DNA of 64,000 bases from Epiperipatus broadwayi (GCA_028023455.1 JAQFVV010006272.1:5881217-5945216), one strand, 5' to 3'; counted from the first letter of the stretch, positions 1-13,453 are shown. The notes: generated from the letters alone by a model not told the origin. Numbers and translations are program-made.

Positions 1-1290
1 AATAATATTATAAATTGGTATTCAAATAGATAAAAAAATAATACTACAATTGTAGAATATGTAGAGTTAAAAATTATTGTTCAAATTTAGTAGAATATAG
101 AAAACATAAATTTAATAATGAATTCTTAACAAAGGTTATAAAAGACAATCCAAAATCAATAGAAAACCAAAATAAATGCAAAAAAAAAAGTATAGAGAAA
201 AAAATAAAAATGTAGGAATAAAAACATATTAATATTACAGCAATAAATATATATATATATCACTAAATCTGTCACTTCCATTCATTTGCTGTAATATTTT
301 ATATAAGTACAATTTGTCCATTTTACTTCAAACACTTTAGCAAAAATTTTTTTATTATATATATAAACACCCACAATCTAACATTTTGACAATCCCACAG
401 ACTTTCTCAGAGCAATGACATAATGACAAAATAAATATATATATATCAATAATAAAAAGCAAATAAAAAATGTAAACAATAAAATTAAAAAAATAAAATA
501 AAGAAAAAACAAAATATAATAAAAACCCAAAACATAATAAAACTAAAATAAATTAAATGTGATAAAATGTAATTAAAATAAAATAAAATAATCCAGATAA
601 TATAAAATATACATTAAATGTAAATATAAAATATAGATTATGCAAGTATATTCCTGTCTTTAAATATACTACTCCTTTTACTATATTTTTTTTATAATCC
701 CCTAATTATTACTATTCCTTATAAACTAAAACAGTAACTTTATTATTCCCAAATTAATAAAATACTTATTTTATTTTTATCTATTTCTCTGTTCAACATT
801 AATTCATCTACCAAAAGTAATCTTTTTAATTTTTAAATCATACATAATATCTATTATTTTCTTATTCATTTTTCTCTTATTATTAATATTTATCTTTTTA
901 TTTTACAGTTTAGCCATTACTATATCAATTTCTTAAACTTTTCCAAAAAATGAAACCATTTTTTGGAAATTTAAAAAAAATTGAGATAGGAGTGGGTAAG
1001 TTAAAAAATAATTATAATATTTATGATTTTTAGCAATAAAATAAAAAAAAAAGTTGAATAGATAAGTCAAATAACATTGGAGCAAATAGAACATAAGTTC
1101 CATTCAAATGATTAGAATAAAATTGTTTTTTCTCTCTTTATTCTTCATTGTGGAATAGATCCAAGAATATTTTGTTTTAAAATAAACTATCCCATCATTG
1201 AAGCAAAAGAATAAGATATGACATTACAATGAATAATATTTTCCTAAGATAAAAACTGATTTTTTTTTTTACTTAAAAGCACTTTTATAC
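1..1290. other. AT-rich intergenic DNA, no gene seen
   Basis: Low-complexity A/T-rich sequence with short TA runs (for example near 247-262 and 434-446) and poly-A stretches. No splice-flanked frame, transposon domain or structured RNA was recognised. Confidence 0.6.
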
Positions 1291-1369
1291 TGTAATGGGC
1301 ACACATGCTGTTACATTCTAATAAATAAACTTAAAAATAAAAGTTCGCAGATAAAAACTTTTTTAAAAA

Positions 1370-1433
1370 TTAAAAATTAAATCACCTAAACTCATATATA
1401 TATATATATGAGTTTAGGTGATTTTTAATTTTC
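1370..1433. repeat. Perfect palindrome inside family A copy 1
   Basis: A 42-bp perfect inverted repeat at 1381-1422 (arm ATCACCTAAACTCATATATA and its complement), with imperfect A/T extension on both sides. Copy 2 has only one arm at the equivalent place (around 22090-22120), so the second arm is an insertion specific to this copy. Confidence 0.85.
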
Positions 1434-1792
1434 AATTTATATAAAATCGCACAGATAAAAAAAAATTATTAAAAGAAAACTATTATAAAAGAAAAGGTAT
1501 TTTAAAACTAAATTTTCAGAAAAAAAAAAGTTCAAGATATAAAAATAAAAAACTATCCTTAAGAATGTATATAATTTAATTAATGCTATTGTGTAAAATG
1601 GAAATAATTATTTTCAATTAGTTAAAGTAAACCATCATTGGGCATCTCAAAATTTAAAAGTAAAGATCAGATAGGAGAGATAAAAAAACAATAGGAACAG
1701 AATAGCCAATAAAAGAAATCCCTCAGGAAACAGACCTCAACAAAAGGATCATCATAATCATGATGTAATATCCACTCGATCCGAAAGTTTAA

Positions 1793-1800
1793 TATAAAAG
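1793..1800 (+). promoter_or_regulatory. TATA box of family A copy 1
   Basis: TATAAAAG, preceded by a diverged GGATCC-like motif (CGATCC), and conserved in copies 2 (22426-22434) and 3 (38503-38518). An AATAAA follows at 1979-1984, about 180 bp downstream, as expected for U3-R structure of an LTR. Confidence 0.55.
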
Positions 1801-3268
1801 GAAAACTTTGGAAATAAATTATTGGAAAGAGATGTGTAAGAGGTTGCTATATGTGTTAAGTCGAAGAGAGTTGGAGAAGGGATTGAAAAGACGCATTTTC
1901 AATTCTTTAGCAGTGCTAAAAAAAAGAAATGAAATATCGTCTTCCTATATTGCGGACCACAGGACATCAGGACCCGGCAATAAAATACCAGCTACAATAA
2001 AGGACCAACAGCTAACTACGTACCGATCTCCTCAGGATGTCGCGGGAATTAACATGTTCCAAATTACAAACAACTAGAAAATACAGACTTTTTAAAACAG
2101 TAAGAACTCTAACTAATGAACTTTAATTCTTAAAAAAAACTTTTCCAGTATTTTAAAACCGTAAGAACTTTAGATAATTCATGAACACTAAGTATAAAAC
2201 TTTCCCAGTATTTAAATTATAGCAATAGAAATTCCTATGCGACCAAACTAAATCAGTTATTACTAATTATTTTTATTGAATGTATTTTTTTTAAAAATTA
2301 TTTCCATTAATTTATTTTTTCTTTTCTTTTAAGTGTTTATTATGATTTTTTTTTCTATAAAGCTAAACTTTTAATTAAATCATGCTAAATTTAAGTTGGG
2401 CATGAATGGCTGCATAGATTCATAAAGTTATGTTAGTTTAAGGGAGGGTAAATCTTAGGTTATTTGTTTCGCAGTTGAATTGGGTCAATGGATTGGATGT
2501 ATTGGTGTAATTAATAAATGCAGCATGAAGATCTACTACGTCCACACTTGGGCAAAATATGCCTATTTCTTACTGACCATCGGAGACAGACGGTATTCCC
2601 TGCTCTGTGGATCACCCCCTTTGCCTGTGGAATGGGATAGTAAGATGGCAAAAAGGACTGCAATCCCTTCCTATGGAGTTTTCTTTTTTATTGTTCTTCT
2701 TGCCAGACAGATGTAACATTCCTGTACTGGACGAGAGACAATTTCTTCTCTAACCATGCTGTTCAGATGTGCATTCAATGGAAGTATGGTATTGTGCTGT
2801 CATATTCATGCTGCATTGAATACATCGATATATCAGATAGATTGACGTTGGTTTGACTGCGAACTTTTGGCCTAAGATTAAATAAGGAATAGAATATTTT
2901 CTTTTCGAGTACAATCTATGTAGTCTATCCATACTCGACACAGTAATAAATATTAATAAATTCATCTGTGCGAACTTATAAATTAAATTATAAAGTAAAC
3001 ATCATACTAAAATAATTCTAAATTTATATATGTTTAATAAATGTTTGTGTGTTATTACTGGCAGTGACTTCTTTTTTTTAATATTAAAAATTATTTCTGC
3101 TGCTCCATGAGCTAGTGACTGGGCTGATGGTCGTAAGAAAATATATATGTAAATTTTGGATTTTAACTTAAGTGTCTGCCTACTATATAAATTTTCCAAG
3201 TTCGAATGGCCTGGTGGCGCTCTGTACAGCAGATACGGTAAGACTCCACCTTCTCCCCGACCGTTATA

Positions 3269-4904
3269 ATAGTGTTTCATAATTTGTCTCCTCTATGTAT
3301 ATATCCCATAAAAAGAAAACTGAATTAGGAATATACATAGAAACAACAGACTTATGAAAAATGTGTAAGTATTGTAGAAGATATAATGAAAAAAAAAAAA
3401 AAGACAGAAGAAAGAAAAAGATTGATGATCTTTAAAAAAAAAAAAAGTTATGGTTATGTGAAAAATACAGCAAACACAGAAAGTCTTGGATAATATAAGA
3501 ATTCTGCAATATATTTGAAAATATTTTTCTATGAATTTGTGGCAAAAGCAAGTAAAATTTCATAATCAATAATATCAGAAACATTGCATTATATTGATGC
3601 TTTTTGAAAGTTTTCCAAGATAACATTTGAAGAAAGTTCGAATCTGCATGACAATTCATCACATATTTGCAAATAAAAGTTTAATTATATTATAAATTTG
3701 TTTTTCTGCAGTGAATTGGACTATGTTATAAGTATTTTGCCATTTTAAAAAAAAAGCGTGCATTAACAAAATTTTTAATATCTTGATTTTTCTAGTTTAG
3801 TAGTTCACATACATAAACCTATAATATTCTTTTATGTTGGGTTCACTTGAATTTTCTTATTTAGCGCCTAAAAATATTTCAAAATTGTCAAACAGTTTCA
3901 GAAATACTGCATTAGAAATAGGTGTTTTTGATGAATGTATTATTTAAAAAAATAGTTTTTGTAATATAATAAAATAACATGATCAAAACACATTATGAAA
4001 TAAAAGATGTGTAATTGATTCAAAAATTGCAATAATTCAGGACAGATTGCTAATGTTACATTTTTGGAAAAAAATAAGTGCTAAATCTGGGTATTTTTCT
4101 CAATTCATATAAATTTCATAAGTCAGTTTTCAACTGTTTTCTAAAAACCTCATAATGTAATCATGTGAGACAAACAAATTCAATCTAGATGGAGATTACC
4201 AAATTTTTCAGATAGGTGAGAATTTCCCAAGTAAGCTTAAATTTTTCAAGTAGCTAGTTCACTGTTATCTAACATGGGTTGGTAAAAGAATATTTGCAAA
4301 TGGAATAGCTATATCAGATTAAAGATGAATGTATTGAATGCCAAACAAAAAGACAATTGTAATATGATAACTTCTGTGATGAGAGATGGATTATAAACTT
4401 AAAGGCATCCAGACAGTGATTTAATTGAACTTATCTCAAGCATAAACGTATAGTAAAATATGTTTAACACAACAGAAGCAACATATTTTAACTGAACTGA
4501 CCAAATTTCCTAAAACTACTATTAGATATTTGATAATTCACTTTTTAACATACATAAATAATATCACAAAAATGTAAAAATATTCTAAAATTTGGGGGGA
4601 GGGGGATCATACTGCATTTTCTTTGGAACAGAAGCAGGAGTTTGCTATTAATTGAAAGAAGACCCTTTGATTCCTCTTTGAGGTCTTAAAAAAACCGAGC
4701 AGGACAAATTTCATAATATCCACTCCATACATTTGTTGTTGCAGTTGTTTGCCAACACAGAGCATGATTAGTTTATGGGCTTTTTACCCCTAAGTATAAG
4801 ATAAAGAAACATCATGACTTTTCTTCTGAATTGACCAATAAGTCTTAACTGAAATATGAGGTGAGTTTTCTTGAAGGCAGAATAAATGGATGCGAGTGAA
4901 CTTT
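3269..4904. other. AT-rich DNA, nothing recognised
   Basis: Homopolymer A/T runs and simple sequence. No collinear match to the other repeats in the window was noticed, apart from the run-in to the LINE at its right edge. Confidence 0.5.
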
Positions 4905-7640
4905 TTTTAAAAAAAATATATTTACAATCATGACACAAAGCTAAATTATAGCCCTTATTCCCAGGAGACTATAAAGTATCATCCAAGACAGTGATTGATG
5001 GTCAAAGGCAGAATGTACTAAATATCCTGATTGTGGACAAAGACTGACATCTCATGATAATCTTTTATTTAGGTAAAGAAGACTGCAAAAATTGAAAGAA
5101 CTGTCTAGTATTAAATGGGCATTGCTGGACTTTGTGAAGTTAGAAGAAAAAAATGAAGAGACAATTGATTTAAAAAATGGACAAATATTATACTATAAAG
5201 ACAGAAGTATTGAAAGCACAAATAAAATAGAATTCATTATAAATAAAAAATAAAAGAACTACATTGTGGACATTGATAGGGTATCAGATAAATGGCAAGA
5301 ATAGTTATTCAATTTAATGGAAGATATCAAATGCAGGTAATTCAGGTTTATGCCTCCACAAGTTTTCATTGTGATGAAGAAATAGAGAATTTTTATATGG
5401 ATGGATATACAAAAGTATTTTATTTAGAACAAATAACATTTTAAAATTGTCATGGGAAATTTTAATGCTAGAATTGATAAACAATTAAAAGATCGAAGTG
5501 CTGTGGCTCAATTAGGTTAAGTTCATAGAAAAAGAAAAACTTTATGTAATGAATTCTTCATTTGAAAAAAATGCTAAATGGATATGGAAGGATCCAAATG
5601 GATACATAAGAATTGGATTGTATTTTGACTAATGAAAAATATGTCTTTCAAGACTGTAATATTATCAATAATTTAACATAAGAAGTGATCGTTGATTATT
5701 AAAATGTAAGATACATGTTAATGAAAAAAAAAAATGTTCACAATTGATATTTCTAATTTTCAGAAACATTATAATGAATTTAAAGTAGAATTTGAAAGTT
5801 GTTTTCAAATATTAACAGATTTTTGATGATGACTCAGATTTGAATGAAATCAATAGGAAGATAAATGATACATTTTAAAAAACTGCAATAAAGATAGCTA
5901 ATAGAAAAAAGTAGCAGATGAGTAGTAAAATTTCTACTTAGACTAGAGAATTTATAAAAAAAAAAAAAAAGGAATATGAAAAAATATAAAAATATTTTTA
6001 TTAAGAAAGCTTGAATATCTAGAATTTTGTAAAATATTATAAAAAAGAATAAAAGTATAAAAACTATAAAATAACATTGTGATATCGATAGGAAATTTAT
6101 TTCTGCAATAAAAAGAATGGAACTATTACTAAAAAGAGAGATGGCATCATGAAATATGTGGACGAGTTCTACAAAAAATTATATAGCAATAAAGAACAAA
6201 AACAAATATCTACTACAGTTAGCTTGAATTGCACAGCATTTTAAATGAAGAAGTGAGACATGCGATTAAGTCTATGAAGGAGGGAAAAGCTACAGGTAAT
6301 GATGGATTTATATCAATGTCTTAAAAGAAACAGGTGAAAAAAATAGAAAAATTGTAGGCAATGTTATTTATCAACTGTTTAAATAGTAAAGATGCACATG
6401 ATGATTAGAAGAATGCAGTACTAATATAAATATTAAAAAAAAAAAAAAGATATTGAAGAAGATATAAGAAATTACAGAACTATCACTCCTTTATCAGTTC
6501 TGTATATAGCAAACTTTGGATTTTAACTAGCCAAGAAATACAACAACAACAAGCTGGATTTAAAAGTTGTTTTAACACAATGAATCATATGCTATTACTG
6601 AGATAAGTTATAGAAAGGACCATGAGTTAACATTGTGCTTTGAGTTAGTAGATTAAAAAAAAAGTATAAAATTCTATAAATATTTCTTCAGTAATTAAAG
6701 CATTGGAACATCAAAATGTAGACCAAGATACTGTCATATTCTGAAGAATAATTATCAAAGTGCAACAGCAATGGATTACATAGTAATACTAGAAAAACTA
6801 TCAGGGTGTAGGACAGAGTGACTTCATATCTCCAAAACTTTTTACACTCGTTTTGGAAGAAGTATTTTGTGGATTAAAATGGAAAGCTAAAAAAAGTAAA
6901 AGTAAATGGAGATTATTTAAATCATTTAGATTTTGCAGATAATGTAGTTGTTTTTGCAAATAATGTTTTGGAGCTTCAGGAAATTTTGCAAGAGTTACCA
7001 AATAAAAGCAGGACTGTTAAAAAGATTAAAGTAATGTTCAATGGGTTTTCTAAGAAGAATAAATAAAGATTAAAAATGATGCATTAGAAGTTAACTACAA
7101 ATATGGACAGATTATTAATACATGTGGAAACATAATGGATTAAATTAATCATAGCATTAAACCTGTATAAATGCTTTTGGTAGAAATAATTTAATATTAA
7201 AAAAAAATATGCTTAAGTGTTTGAAAAGGTAAGTTTTTAATAAATGTGTTTTATTAGTTCTTACTTAGGGATCTGAGATTTGGACACTTAATAGTAAAAG
7301 TAATACAGTTTGGAAACATATATGTTAGGAGTAACAAAAAGGAATTGAAAACTAAATATATGGGTGAGAGAATAAACCGATGATATTGACATCATTGAAA
7401 AAATTAAGAGATTGAAATGACATGGCTGGATATATTGCTAAAAGAGATAATAATAGAAGGTCAGTTGAAATCTTAAATTGAATTCCAAGAAATTGTAAAA
7501 GACTTAGAAAGAAACCATATGTGAGATGGATGGATGAAAAAAAAAAGTATGTTTGTCTGATGTGAAAAAGAGAGGCCAAAGATTGGAGATGGATTGAACT
7601 TGGAAAGATCTTCATTCTGCAGTAGATCAATAATGGTTGA
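4905..7640 (+). pseudogene. Decayed RTE-clade LINE, copy 1
   Basis: Collinear with the better preserved copy at 14430-17245 over nearly its whole length. Recognisable pieces are the AP-endonuclease segment around 5330-5480 (equivalents of the QVYA and GNFNARI motifs), the reverse-transcriptase segment around 6270-7000 (GKATGNDG-like, GQSDFIS, DFADNVVVFANN), and the C-terminal tail to about 7600 (equivalents of SEIWTL and of a MDE-containing end). Frames are broken by many stops, indels and poly-A expansions, and the FADD box reads FADN, so it is inactive. The 3' end carries ATGATGATGA, typical of the short trinucleotide tails of RTE elements. Clade assignment follows from the domain order and motif spellings. 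Confidence 0.75.
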
Positions 7641-7981
7641 AAATGATGATGACTCCATTTTAGTAAATTACAGAAATAACTGTAAATTTTATTATGAATG
7701 AGAGAGAGTATTTAAGCATCCTTTATTACCTTTTTTTTATTTAAGATATAAAATGTTAAATATTAGCCAAGTTTTGAATAGTGAACTGTAATAATACACA
7801 GCACCAATTATATGGGAATTTAAACCACTAAACATCACATGACATTCACATTCTTTATGCTTACACAAACTCTTTACATAGAGACAAAACTCTCCATTCA
7901 ATAGCGCTATTCATTGCAAGGCAGACATAATCAATGGATGTAGGAAGGTTTGTACATAAAATCCCTATCTAGTACCTATTC

Positions 7982-8040
7982 ATCCAATATCCCCAGAGTA
8001 GTTTCTAACTTGTGGCTTTCATCAGTATGAAGCTTTGGAT
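7982..8040 (-). ncRNA. Hammerhead-like ribozyme motif, family B copy 1
   Basis: On minus the order is ATCCAA (outer helix I), a short spacer, CTGATGA, helix II AGC-cacaa-GTT, GAAAC, TA, CTC, then TGGGGA and TTGGAT closing helix I. The core boxes CUGAUGA and GAAA are intact. G16.2 is C, so the one-pair helix III is lost, and inner helix I has a mismatch. The A-A apposition at 10.1/11.1 is shared by the family. Activity in this copy is uncertain. Confidence 0.5.
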
Positions 8041-8687
8041 CTGAGTGCACTGCACCTAGAGCTTAATATCTAATGCAACTCTCTAGAAGCCACCTTTTAT
8101 CTTTTAGCTAACTATAAAGCTTTACGAGTCCAAAATGCAACCACAATAATGTTTTCAATTAAAACACATTAGCTTGTATAGCAGTATAGATCTGAACTTA
8201 GTTCAGCATCCATATTTTTTAGTGTCTTTGGTTCTTTAATAATCACAGTCATCATAATCCTATTGAGCAGGAATGATATTAAACCACTAAACATTACATG
8301 ATCACCATTTTTTATACTTACACAAGCTGTTTATACATAGGCAAAATTCTTCATACAGTAGCACCACTCACTGCAAGCTAGTTTTGCCTCTGTGTAAACA
8401 ACTTGTGTAAGCATAAAGAATGGTGATCATGTGATGTTTAATGGTTTAATACCAATCCTGCCCAATAGGATTATGGTGGTTGTGGTTATTAAAGAACCAA
8501 AGACACCAAAAAGTATGGATACTGAACTTTAATTCAGATCTATATAACTAAGCAAGATAATGAGCTTGAATTGAAAACATTATTCTGTTTTCATTTTGGA
8601 CTCAATGCTTTACAGTTAGCTAAAAAGATAAAAAATGACTGCTGGAGGATTGCTTTAGATCCTAAGATCTGGGTGCACTGCACTCAA

Positions 8688-8735
8688 ATCCAAGGTTCTT
8701 CACCGAAGCAAGAAACTAGTCTGGGGATATTGGAT
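8688..8735 (+). ncRNA. Degenerate hammerhead remnant, family B copy 1
   Basis: Helix I strands ATCCAA / TTGGAT and GAAACTAGTCTGGGGA are kept, but the CUGANGA box and helix II are shortened to CCGAAGCAA. This copy cannot fold into a functional core. Confidence 0.5.
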
Positions 8736-8835
8736 GAGTAGGCATTATATAGAGATTCTATGCACAAACCTTACTGCACCCATTGATTACTCTGGCTTGC
8801 ACTGAGTGGTGCTACTGCATGGAGAGTTTTGCCTC

Positions 8836-10263
8836 AGGATACATGGGAATCTTCTTCAAAAGCTATACTAGGCTTTAAGATCACTAAACACAAATTGGAA
8901 TAAGCTTTAATCTTATTTTTATTAAACAGAAAATAGTTCCATATGCATTAATTATATAATTTGGTTGTTATACACATATTTAAAACAAGTGCCAAGATTT
9001 ATAAAATAATATGTAATCAAAAGCTACAAACTGCTTAAGAGTTAATATATCATCAGCTATATCTATTCATAGGTATTAAATTTTCATTATAAATTATTTG
9101 TCAATTAGTTTCATTTACAAATGCAAAACAATAAACACATTTATATTAACCAGTCTATAATTGATTAGTGTAAATATTAAATTCAAAATATGTTTTAAAA
9201 TCAGAGTAGTTAGGAAAATGAGTGAAGGATTCTGAAGACAAATAATTTTAATGTTCTTAATTATCCTTATTTAATACAAAATGTAATAAAGATAGAATGC
9301 TCTTTACTAATGACAAATTTTATTACTTTTTATTAAACCACAAAACTATTCATGCACATCCAAATATTTTAAAAATCCATTCCTTCAGTGTTTATTTTTA
9401 ATATTTTGAAAAACAAAACAACAAAACAAAACAGAACTCTCAAATATGATATAAAAATACTTAAATATAAATTTAAGCACAGCGTGGTTCTGAGTTAATA
9501 GAGTACATAGTGTAGATACTCATACACTTGTATGATAAATTTATGTCATACAATAGAAAGAAGATAACAAACATTAAGGCCTTGAAATTCATTATTAGGT
9601 TCAAAATCTTTTATTTACAGATTATAGAAAAATAAAAATTATATAGAAAAATTATAAACATATGTTTACCCTGAGTTGAGCTTTGATAGAAATTCCCCAA
9701 AATTTTCACAATTTCAAATCCTATATATTTATTAATATTTATAAAATAAAGATGACCATGGTTTCACAGCCCATAAAATATAACACCTGCCACACCAATA
9801 GTGAAGACTGCCAAATAATTAAAATCATACTTTTTTTATTTTTATAGTTAGGACATAAGTATTCCTTTGATTAAATCAGATTAAACTGGCATTTTTATTT
9901 TCTAACTAATACATTGGATATCTATTTAATAACAACTACTAGATGACTATTATGAATAGCTAAGCTTCAGTTATCTGAAAAATGTCAACATTCATTTCGT
10001 TCAGATTCAAATTGTAGGCATAGCTAATGGGTTTACTAATATACAACTTTCCCATAAATATTTACAGCTAAGTCTTTAATTTAACAGAATTAAATTTAAA
10101 ACATATAAAAGTTATATCTTTATCCAAAAAAATTGTATTTCTAATTTTCTAATAAATAGTTATTTATTATTTTATCAGACAATAAACTTCTATTAACCAA
10201 GATTTAAGTTGTTTAACTTTGTGATCCTAATCCACAGTAATTATTTGAAGATACTAGTAATAG
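8836..10263. other. AT-rich DNA, nothing recognised
   Basis: Simple A/T-rich sequence with no open frame, repeat match or structured element that I could support. Confidence 0.5.
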
Positions 10264-10672
10264 TAAAATAGAGCTATTAAACACCACCTGATCACAATTC
10301 TCTATGCTTACACAAACTGTTATAACAGAGGCAAAATTCTCCATACAGTAATGGCACCCAGTCCAAGACAGAGTAATCAATGGATGCAAGAAGGCTTGTG
10401 TATAAAATCTCTATCTAGTGCCTACTCATTCAATATCCCCAGACTAGTTTCTAGCTGGGTGGCACTACTGTATGGAGAGTTTCACCTCTGTTATAACAGC
10501 TTGTGTAAGCATAGGGAACGGTGATCAGATGATATTAAATAGTTTAATACCAATCCTGCCAATTAGCATGATAGTGACTATGATTATTAAGGAACCAGAG
10601 ACACCAAAGTGTATAGATGCTGAACTAAGTTCAGGTCTATATGATTATATAAATGAATGAGCTGGGATTGAA
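10264..10672. mobile_element. Family B copy 2, foldback
   Basis: Minus-oriented family B sequence from 10264 to about 10457 inverts into plus-oriented sequence to about 10672. The switch falls inside the hammerhead: only the 3' half (CTAGAAACTAGTCTGGGG on minus) remains, so neither arm has a complete ribozyme. The plus arm ends near GAATGAGCTGGGATTGAAA, close to the start of the next LINE remnant. Confidence 0.7.
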
Positions 10673-10689
10673 ATATTATAGAGAGAAAA

Positions 10690-12930
10690 TAAAATTAAAT
10701 AATATATTATTGGAGAATATTAATAAAAGTGGAAGAGATAAGAGTAAAAAAAATTGGAAAAATATATAAAAAGAAGAAATGTAGGGGAAAGAGAAATAGT
10801 ATTACTAAATGATCAAGAAAAAGAGTATATCTGTAAAGAAGAATTAGAGACAATCTTAAATAAGTATGTAATGGATATAGAAGAGATGAATGATAACAAA
10901 CATAAAAGCATATAGTAATGGAAATATTAGGTTTATAGAAAATGAATTGAATGAGGCAGGGAAGAAATTAAAAAGTGGAAAGGCAACAGGTTTAGATAGA
11001 TGAGCAACAGAGATGGTGATGAATTTAGGAAATAGGACAAAATTAAATCTATTATTATATTTTAATAAGTTGGTGGAGAAGAGAGAATTTCTAGGTAGCT
11101 AGAATAATACAAGAGTAAGGCTATTATTTAAAGGAAAGTGTAAGGATCATAAAAAGTTAAACAATTGTATACCGATAGCGGTAACATCAGTGTTATATAA
11201 AGCTTTTGCATATATGGTGGCTGGAAGTTAACAAAATGGATGAAAGAAAATAATATAGTGGGAGAAATGCAAGGAGGTTTTCAACTGGATAGATAAATAG
11301 AATATAGTTTATATGTAGTCACACAACTTATAGATAGGAATATAGGTAGACAGTTATATATGGTCTTTATAGATATAGAGTAGGCATATGATAAGCGTAT
11401 AGATTATTGCTAAGTTTAGTGAATTTGGGATTAAATGGAGCTTCAGTGAATCTTATTAAGAGATTGTATGAAAATAATTAGTATATGAATTAATCAGGAA
11501 ATATCAAATCAGTTGGAGTTAAAAGTGGGATGGAATTAAGGCAAGGATATCTTATATCACCTATCTTGTTTTTATTATATTTAAGAGAAATGGAGAGAGT
11601 AATAGAAAGTTTAGGAAGAAAGGTAGAGATACCATTAACAGATGGCAAGGGAGTGTATATATTATCAGGTCTTTTATTTGCTGATATCTTCTTGGACATA
11701 GAAAATAGGGAAGATATGGAAGTTATGTTGAAGACGTGCACAAGGGTAAAGAGATGGGGTTTAAATTTAGTGAAAAAAATCAAAAGTAATGATGATAAAT
11801 GCTGGAGAAAGAGAAGAGAAAGAATTTTTATTGGGGGATATAAAGTTAAATGTGACGAATAGGTATAACTATTTGGGAATTTTCTTAAGTAATAAGAGAA
11901 ATTGCTTGGATGAATAGGAGAAAAAACTGATAAATGAAGCAAAGAACAAAAAAGAGACTGATAAAGAAATTAACAATGTTTTCATATAATAAATATGATG
12001 TAGCAAGAATTGTATGGAAGGGAGGGTTAGTAGCAGAGTTAACTTATTGTAAGAATATCTTAGGTGTTAGTAAAGAGGTGTTAGACTACTAAAAAAAATT
12101 ACAAAGAGAAGTAGGAAGACATGCATTAGCTGCAGATGTGTGGACAGCAAAGGAGCAATTCAAGGAAAAGTGGGATGGTCAAGTTTTTATATGAGAGATG
12201 CAAAAAACAAAATTAAAATGGTTAGTAAATTGCAATTTATGGATAACAAGAGAATAGCCAAAATAGTATTTAAATGAGTTATGAGTAAAGAACAAGCAAC
12301 AAAACGGGTGAAAAAGGTAATATGGTATGGATAAGATTTGGATAAAGAATTTATGTCAGAATATTTACACAAAAAATGGGATGATTGTGTTAGGAGAATT
12401 GTTGAGTGTTATAGTCGCAATGAATGTGATAGAAAAATAGATGCATTAATAAAAAATAGGGGATTGGAGAACTAGCATGGAGAGTAAAACCAGTTTAAAT
12501 ATATATAGAAGTAAACAGAAAATTGGGTGTGACTTAATTTATGATTTTAAGGAAAGTAATTTACTGTTTAAGGCTCGAACAGGATCTTTAACAACAAGGG
12601 AATATACACATAAATGAAGAATTGTGGTGATTTAGTCTGCAAGTTATGTAAGGAAAGCATTGAGTGTAAATGCTTACAAGCAAAAAGGGTACAAATAATG
12701 AAGTTATGGAAGAATAAATATAAACAAAGTGATTATACAGAAAGTGGGTTGTTGGTTTTTATGCTAGGTTTGGAAAAGGATAAGGGGGATTTAGATATAA
12801 AGACTATAGAGTGGACAAAGATAATGTTATGGAAATGGGATAGAGCAGAATAGAAAAGAATATGGGACAAACTAGAGTGGAGAATGGAAAGGAAAGATAA
12901 GATGTCTACCAGATTTCTTTGAGTATAGTG
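10690..12930 (+). pseudogene. Decayed non-LTR retrotransposon, second lineage
   Basis: Conceptual pieces in order: KSGKATGLD (about 10970), a segment like AITVTSVLYKAF (about 11170), IVGEMQGGFQ (about 11260), LYMVFIDIE then AYDK (motif A, about 11350-11395), ELRQGYLISPILF (motif B, 11536-11574), LLFADI replacing FADD (about 11676), then a C-terminal stretch LLFKARTGSLTTREYTHKW (about 12566-12617) followed by CKLCKESIE, resembling a zinc-knuckle of the CxxC...H...C type. This C-terminal pattern resembles elements with a restriction-like endonuclease (R4/Dong-type), but that assignment is tentative. Stops and frameshifts throughout and loss of the catalytic DD show that it is dead. It is clearly distinct from the RTE copies. 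Confidence 0.65.
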
Positions 12931-13395
12931 GCTGAGTGATTCATGATTCTGAGAAAGGAGAAGCCATAGTGCATCATATCGCCTCTGTTAATAGTAAGAT
13001 AGACAATATTTAATGATATAACAATATTTGTGAACAAAAATAATTTTTAGTATCTATTAGCATTAATCTTTTTAATATACAATATTTGATAAATTTAATT
13101 ATGTATGTCTATACAGATATTTATGTTTTGCATCTTATTAGAATTTTGTTTCACAGTTATGAAAACTACATGCTATATTAAAGTCTGTTAAAAACCACCT
13201 GGAAAATAGAAACTAACTATTATTGATAATAATGAAAAGTTTTCTTAATGATTGATTATATTTAAATATATGTATATTGTCTGTGCTAGGTTAATGTTAT
13301 TATAAGAAATTGAACTCAGACTTTCAAGCTCTTTACATCTATCTAATTCACCTTATACAATCAATATACATGATCACAAACACATGTAAAAGGTA

Positions 13396-13453
13396 AATGA
13401 TATCCAATAGATGTATTTTGTGCTTATCCAGCACTCATCAGTTGGTCCAGACC
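13396..13453 (-). ncRNA. Hammerhead-like motif, family C copy 1 (minus arm)
   Basis: On minus: CCAA, CTGATGA, helix II GTGCT-ggata-AGCAC (perfect five pairs), then AAAA in place of GAAA, TACATCTA, TTGG and GATATC. The single core change GAAA to AAAA follows a C, as expected from CpG decay. Inner helix I CCAA/TTGG is intact. Confidence 0.5.

Larger units (their letters stand above)
1291..3268 (+). mobile_element. Family A repeat copy 1, probable solo LTR (~2.0 kb)
   Basis: Begins TGTAATGGGCACA and ends CCGACCGTTATA, matching copy 2 (TGTAATGAGCACA ... GATCGTTACA). Three copies on the same strand are collinear: an AT-rich upstream half, a TATA box, an AATAAA, a segment beginning near GCGGAC, a block with CATCTGTGCGAACTTA, and a 3' end with a T-arm-like hairpin followed by TGGCGC. 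TG...CA-like ends, a TATA box and a downstream AATAAA are the plan of an LTR (U3-R-U5), and no retroviral-type coding lies beside it, so a solo LTR is the simplest reading. Flanks ATAC and ATAG could be a decayed 4-bp target duplication. The open frames inside are not convincing genes. A long SINE-like or non-autonomous element is the alternative. Confidence 0.6.
7815..8835. mobile_element. Family B copy 1: hammerhead repeat, minus monomer plus foldback
   Basis: One complete ~460-bp monomer lies on minus (about 7819-8280). A second minus monomer begins at 8281 and at about 8380 inverts into a plus monomer running to 8835, giving a palindrome of about 95-bp arms. Family landmarks are AGAACCAAAGACACCAAA, GATCATGTGATGTTTA, and the hammerhead block before GATGAGTAGGC. 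ATGGGAAT occurs just outside both ends (7812-7819, 8843-8850) and may be a target duplication, although 7 extra bases separate it on the right. No coding capacity. Confidence 0.75.

Noticed and set aside
1808-2716. Open frames of 78-89 codons in family A copy 1
   Set aside because: They lie across LTR-like promoter and leader sequence, are not conserved as frames in copies 2 and 3, and show no known domain.
7815-8835. CRISPR-like array from repeated units
   Set aside because: Units are ~445 bp and inverted, in a eukaryotic transposon setting; no short regular repeats and spacers.
11490-11942. 150-codon minus-strand open frame
   Set aside because: It is the antisense of the second LINE's reverse-transcriptase region, where motif B is readable on plus.
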